A program made the translations under genes and the position numbers. Source: SPGG2 sp964194625 (lineage in GTDB: Bacteria > Pseudomonadota > Gammaproteobacteria > Acidiferrobacterales > SPGG2). Taken from it: DNA of 64,000 nt. Location of the stretch: the NCBI GenBank assembly GCA_964194625.1, contig CAXMNC010000207.1:20092-84091 (forward strand). Reading direction: 5' to 3'. Below, piece by piece: positions 61,219-64,000 of this stretch. Each line of letters opens with the position of its first letter. Positions within the stretch are counted from its first letter, which is position 1. Under the pieces are notes generated by a model. That model saw nothing but the letters and a program-made list of their open reading frames with translations. It did no database searches and was not told the DNA's origin.

Positions 61219-63168
61219 TCAGCGATCCGATACTTGGACGTCGCCGATATCCTCGTGGAGCACCTCGATTTCCGTTGCCGGAACCGTAGAGAACTCCATC
61301 TTGTAGGCCAGGAACCACATCATGAACACACCTAAGACCCACCACAGTATCTGCCAGGCCCAAATCGACGGCATGCCGAACACCCAAGTGGTTATATCGT
61401 TGGGGTTGCCGAAGATGGTGTTACCGATGACAACTCCGGGGCCAATGCCGAAGAAGAACCACACGAGCGTGATAATCCACGCCGCCGGCACCAGGCCACG
61501 CTTGGCGGCGGGTACGCCGGCGTGCTGACGCAGGAAGTTGTGGAAGGTCATGCGATGCTTCATGTCTTCAGCGTTTTGGGTCATGGCCGAAACAACAACG
61601 GCAATACCCAGATTGAAGATGATGCCCCAGCCGGCCGAGTGGATGGTCAACGGCCAGCGCCCCCAGGCGGTAATGCCAAGCGACTGACCGACGGTCTCCG
61701 TGCAAATTACCGCCACGATGCCAGCCGCTAGACCGCAGGTTATCCCTTGGCGGGTAAACCATGGGAAATAGCACACGGCCATGAGCGGCGGCCACATCTG
61801 GAACCCGAAGGCCACTGCCAGACCGCCGAGCAGCACGAGTGCATCTTTGGACGTAGTAGCTACGACAAGTGCGGCTAACACGATCACCAACACGCCGATG
61901 CGGCCCCAGAACTTCTGCTGGCCATGGCTGGCATTCGGCATCAGGTAGCGCTTGACGAGATCGCGCAACAGCATACCGCCGGCCGTCGACATATAGGCGG
62001 CACCGGTCGATTGCATGGCCGCTAATGCACACACCGCAAGCAGACCTACTAACGCGGGTGCGGCGTCGGCCATCAGCCCGATCAACTGCGGTATTAACAT
62101 GCCTTGCTTGCCGGCGGACTGCATCAGGTCGGCCCCACCGAGGCCCGCCCCAAGCACATTGTTAACGTGCTCTGGGTGAGCCGCCATGAATGCGGTGTCG
62201 GCACCCAACAAATGGCCGCCCATGCCCTGCATCGCGGTAAAAAAGAACAGGATCAAGCCGATGCCAAACGATGACGCCCATACCTGTTGCGGTGCAAACG
62301 GCTTGGGATTGTTGTTGGCGAACGCCCACATCGAAAATGCCGGGGAGGAATGAATCCCCATCAATGCGAACATGTACGTCAGGACCATAATGCCAGTCCA
62401 GGCGCCGCCGATTGCCTTCGGTCCGGTGGACACCCACTGAATGACACCGGGGATCGCCACGTAATGGCTAAACCCATCTGGGGTCTTCTTCGGGTCGAAT
62501 AGGGCCAGTGCTGCAATACCTTCATTCAACTTGGTCCAACCGCCGACATAAGACAAGGCAATGATGCCGATGGCTGTGATACCTGCCATCAATAACACAC
62601 ATTGCAGTGTATCGACGTAGGCCACGGCGCGTAGGCCGCCCGATGCCACGTAGATAAATACGATCGCCGACAGCATCCACATGCCAACGTCAACACTCAG
62701 CGCCCCGTCCGTCAACACGTTGAACAGAAAGCCGGACGCGCGCAGCTGCAATCCCAGGTACGGAATCGAAAAGCAAAGCGCAACCAGTACCGTCAACAGG
62801 CGGATGGTGTCTCCTTTGAAATAGGTCGACAACATTTCGCCCGGTGTGACGAAGCCGTAGCGTTTACCCAGAATCCACTGGCGCTTAAGGAACATGACGC
62901 CGGTGAACGGGATCGTGATGGCGTAAAACGACGCGTATGCGTACTGGAACCCATCCCGATAAAGCAGTCCGGGATGACCCATGAAGGTCCAGCCAGAAAA
63001 CGACGTCGCCGTTGCCGCCAGGACAAATACCCAGAGCGAAAGTTTACGACCGGCGATGAAGTAGTCGGTGGCTGTCTTGGCCGATAATGCACATTTTACA
63101 CCCCAAAATATGCAATAGGCCCAGTACAGTAGTACAAATACAAAGAGCCATACTATTTTTGCTTCCAT
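61219..63168 (-). CDS. Sodium:solute symporter, acetate-permease-like
   Basis: 649 residues with about 13-14 hydrophobic segments. SSS features are YFIAGRKLSLWVFVLAATAT (with the typical Ala/Thr/Ser stretch), SFSGWTFMGHPGLLY, RAVAYVDTLQCVLLMAG, and LAAMQSTGAAYMSTAGGMLL containing the Na2-site Ser/Thr. It should import a small carboxylate together with Na+. Genes of this type adjoin acsA-like and sigma-54 regulator genes in several bacteria. A GG-N10-GC promoter and two palindromes upstream, plus the activator gene behind them, indicate sigma-54 control. Confidence 0.85.
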   Translation of the reverse strand: MEAKIVWLFVFVLLYWAYCIFWGVKCALSAKTATDYFIAGRKLSLWVFVLAATATSFSGWTFMGHPGLLYRDGFQYAYASFYAITIPFTGVMFLKRQWILGKRYGFVTPGEMLSTYFKGDTIRLLTVLVALCFSIPYLGLQLRASGFLFNVLTDGALSVDVGMWMLSAIVFIYVASGGLRAVAYVDTLQCVLLMAGITAIGIIALSYVGGWTKLNEGIAALALFDPKKTPDGFSHYVAIPGVIQWVSTGPKAIGGAWTGIMVLTYMFALMGIHSSPAFSMWAFANNNPKPFAPQQVWASSFGIGLILFFFTAMQGMGGHLLGADTAFMAAHPEHVNNVLGAGLGGADLMQSAGKQGMLIPQLIGLMADAAPALVGLLAVCALAAMQSTGAAYMSTAGGMLLRDLVKRYLMPNASHGQQKFWGRIGVLVIVLAALVVATTSKDALVLLGGLAVAFGFQMWPPLMAVCYFPWFTRQGITCGLAAGIVAVICTETVGQSLGITAWGRWPLTIHSAGWGIIFNLGIAVVVSAMTQNAEDMKHRMTFHNFLRQHAGVPAAKRGLVPAAWIITLVWFFFGIGPGVVIGNTIFGNPNDITTWVFGMPSIWAWQILWWVLGVFMMWFLAYKMEFSTVPATEIEVLHEDIGDVQVSDR

Positions 63169-63243
63169 TATGGAGCCCCCTAGCTAAGGTTGTTTGTTAC
63201 GCTCCGCCCTCCTGGCAGTTACTACCTCCTAGCCGCAATACCT

Positions 63244-63260
63244 TGCGAAATTTGTGCCGG
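63244..63260 (-). promoter_or_regulatory. Sigma-54 promoter for the symporter gene
   Basis: On the minus strand CGGCACAAATTTCGCAA keeps the -24 GG and -12 GC exactly 10 bases apart. It lies about 77 bp before the ATG at 63168 and about 70-93 bp from the centres of the two palindromic activator sites. Confidence 0.65.
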
Positions 63261-63321
63261 CTCACGACAACTTTGGATATCAACAAGTTAGACGGCTAGC
63301 AGCCTTCAGGTGGAGGCTGGA

Positions 63322-63361
63322 TGTTACGACTCGTAACAATGAGGTGTTGCCATTCGTAACA
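63322..63361. promoter_or_regulatory. Two palindromic activator-binding sites
   Basis: Site 1, TGTTACGACTCGTAACA (63322-63338), is a perfect palindrome around a single base. Site 2, TGTTGCCATTCGTAACA (63345-63361), keeps the right half-site with three changes at the left. Their centres are 23 bp apart, about two helical turns, as is usual for dimers of NtrC-type activators. Confidence 0.7.
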
Positions 63362-63369
63362 CTCCTCAC

Positions 63370-64000
63370 TTAGGGAGCCGAAGAAATTGGGCCACCTGAC
63401 GACGCTGTTTTCGCTTTGCGTTTACGCGGGATCCCGAGTCGTTGCCGCTTCTCCCAAAGCGTTTTGCGGCTGATGCCAAGGCGCCGAGCCAGCTCTGTTT
63501 CAGTCAATGCACCCTGATGTTCAAGCACAAAGTTCCGCATGTAATCATCGAGTGAGTGGCTCGTAGCGGCGGGTGTAACTACGGTGGGGCTGTCACCGTG
63601 GCCGTCAGTGTCAACCGCCAACATGTCGGCGGTTATCACGCTACTGTCATAAAGAATCACAGCACGCTCGATCGCGTTCTCCAGCTCACGTACGTTGCCC
63701 GGCCATGAATATTCTTCGATCACCGCAACCGCCTCAGGCGCAAACGTCATACTTGACCGATGCAGGCGCTTGCAAGTCTTGTCCAACAAGTAATTGGCAA
63801 GTTGCACAATATCGCCATCGCGCTCGCGCAATGGCGGTAACGAAATTTCCACCACACGCAGACGGAAATAGAGATCGTCGCGGAACTCATCATTGTCGAC
63901 GAGCTGCTTGAGATCTCGATGGGTGGCGGCAATCAAGCGAATGTCGACACGCCATGGCTTCGACGCCCCCACCCGTCGGATCTCGCCGTCCTGCAGCACG
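63370..64000 (-). CDS. Sigma-54-dependent NtrC-family activator, C-terminal part (5' outside window)
   Basis: About 209 residues of the AAA+ and DNA-binding parts; the start lies beyond the right edge. Seen are LQDGEIRRVGASKPWRVDIR, the AAA+ segment EFRDDLYFRLRVVEISLPPL (R-finger region), YSWPGNVRELENAIERAV (sensor II), and a Fis-type helix-turn-helix TETELARRLGISRKTLWEKR with a Lys/Arg tail. The GAFTGA loop and the N-terminal domain are not in view, so I cannot say whether it is a response regulator. The palindromes 10-50 bp beyond its stop are likely its binding sites. Confidence 0.88.
   Translation of the reverse strand, partial: VLQDGEIRRVGASKPWRVDIRLIAATHRDLKQLVDNDEFRDDLYFRLRVVEISLPPLRERDGDIVQLANYLLDKTCKRLHRSSMTFAPEAVAVIEEYSWPGNVRELENAIERAVILYDSSVITADMLAVDTDGHGDSPTVVTPAATSHSLDDYMRNFVLEHQGALTETELARRLGISRKTLWEKRQRLGIPRKRKAKTASSGGPISSAP

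Overview
The window is a 64-kb stretch of a Gammaproteobacterium-like chromosome of intermediate GC content. The evidence is the kind of housekeeping genes present (arfB, yajD, YqgE/AlgH, SirB1-type protein, DUF465, serA, long Lhr helicase, class III sirtuin, acetyl-CoA synthetase) and their dense packing with good Shine-Dalgarno sites. I cannot name the genus. No rRNA or tRNA gene, phage module, CRISPR array or transposase gene was seen.

Layout. 0-6.9 kb: the end of a gamma-glutamyltransferase, a membrane-anchored hydrolase, a translationally coupled pair of unknown genes, a SirB1-like protein, a ParA-type ATPase, a TM0106-type RecB-like nuclease and a beta-propeller protein. 6.9-11.9 kb: a tight minus-strand run of a SerB-like phosphatase, serA, pirin, a phosphodiesterase and a TPMT-like methyltransferase. 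12.2-17.5 kb: small housekeeping genes and a transsulfuration enzyme. 17.6-22.1 kb: a long lhr helicase gene carrying two in-frame GC-rich repeat insertions. 22.2-23.95 kb: a high-GC segment (CmcJ-like oxidoreductase, DUF1127 protein, broken LysR gene). 24-29.5 kb: a secreted protein, an FG-GAP protein, an outer-membrane porin and two response-regulator-like proteins. 30-41.7 kb: small stress and resistance functions (DNA glycosylase, ArsN1- and ArsN2-like acetyltransferases, GST, EamA exporter), a protein kinase with a cyclic-nucleotide-binding domain, a TreT-like trehalose synthase and a D-lactate/glycolate dehydrogenase. 41.9-43.8 kb: a second high-GC segment with a ThDP enzyme and a truncated phosphotransferase gene.

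The most unusual region is 43.8-48.1 kb. Between 43.84 and 47.52 kb, small lower-GC minus-strand genes (frameshifted leucine-rich-repeat gene, TM2-like protein, ABM-like protein, DUF2269 plus epimerase/DoxX pair) are separated by attC-like sites whose cores all read GTTA on the minus strand. This looks like a remnant integron cassette array without an integrase in view. It is followed by a roughly 540-bp block of stacked perfect hairpins.

48-64 kb holds an M20 peptidase, a sirtuin, a TRAP transporter, an antiporter, acsA and an acetate-permease-like symporter next to the 3' part of a sigma-54 activator gene. A palindrome, TGTTACG-N3-CGTAACA, lies beside a GG-N10-GC promoter in front of the symporter and recurs upstream of acsA, which suggests a shared sigma-54 acetate-uptake/activation regulon. 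The sirtuin nearby is of a class known to act on acyl-lysines, and Acs enzymes are classical sirtuin targets.
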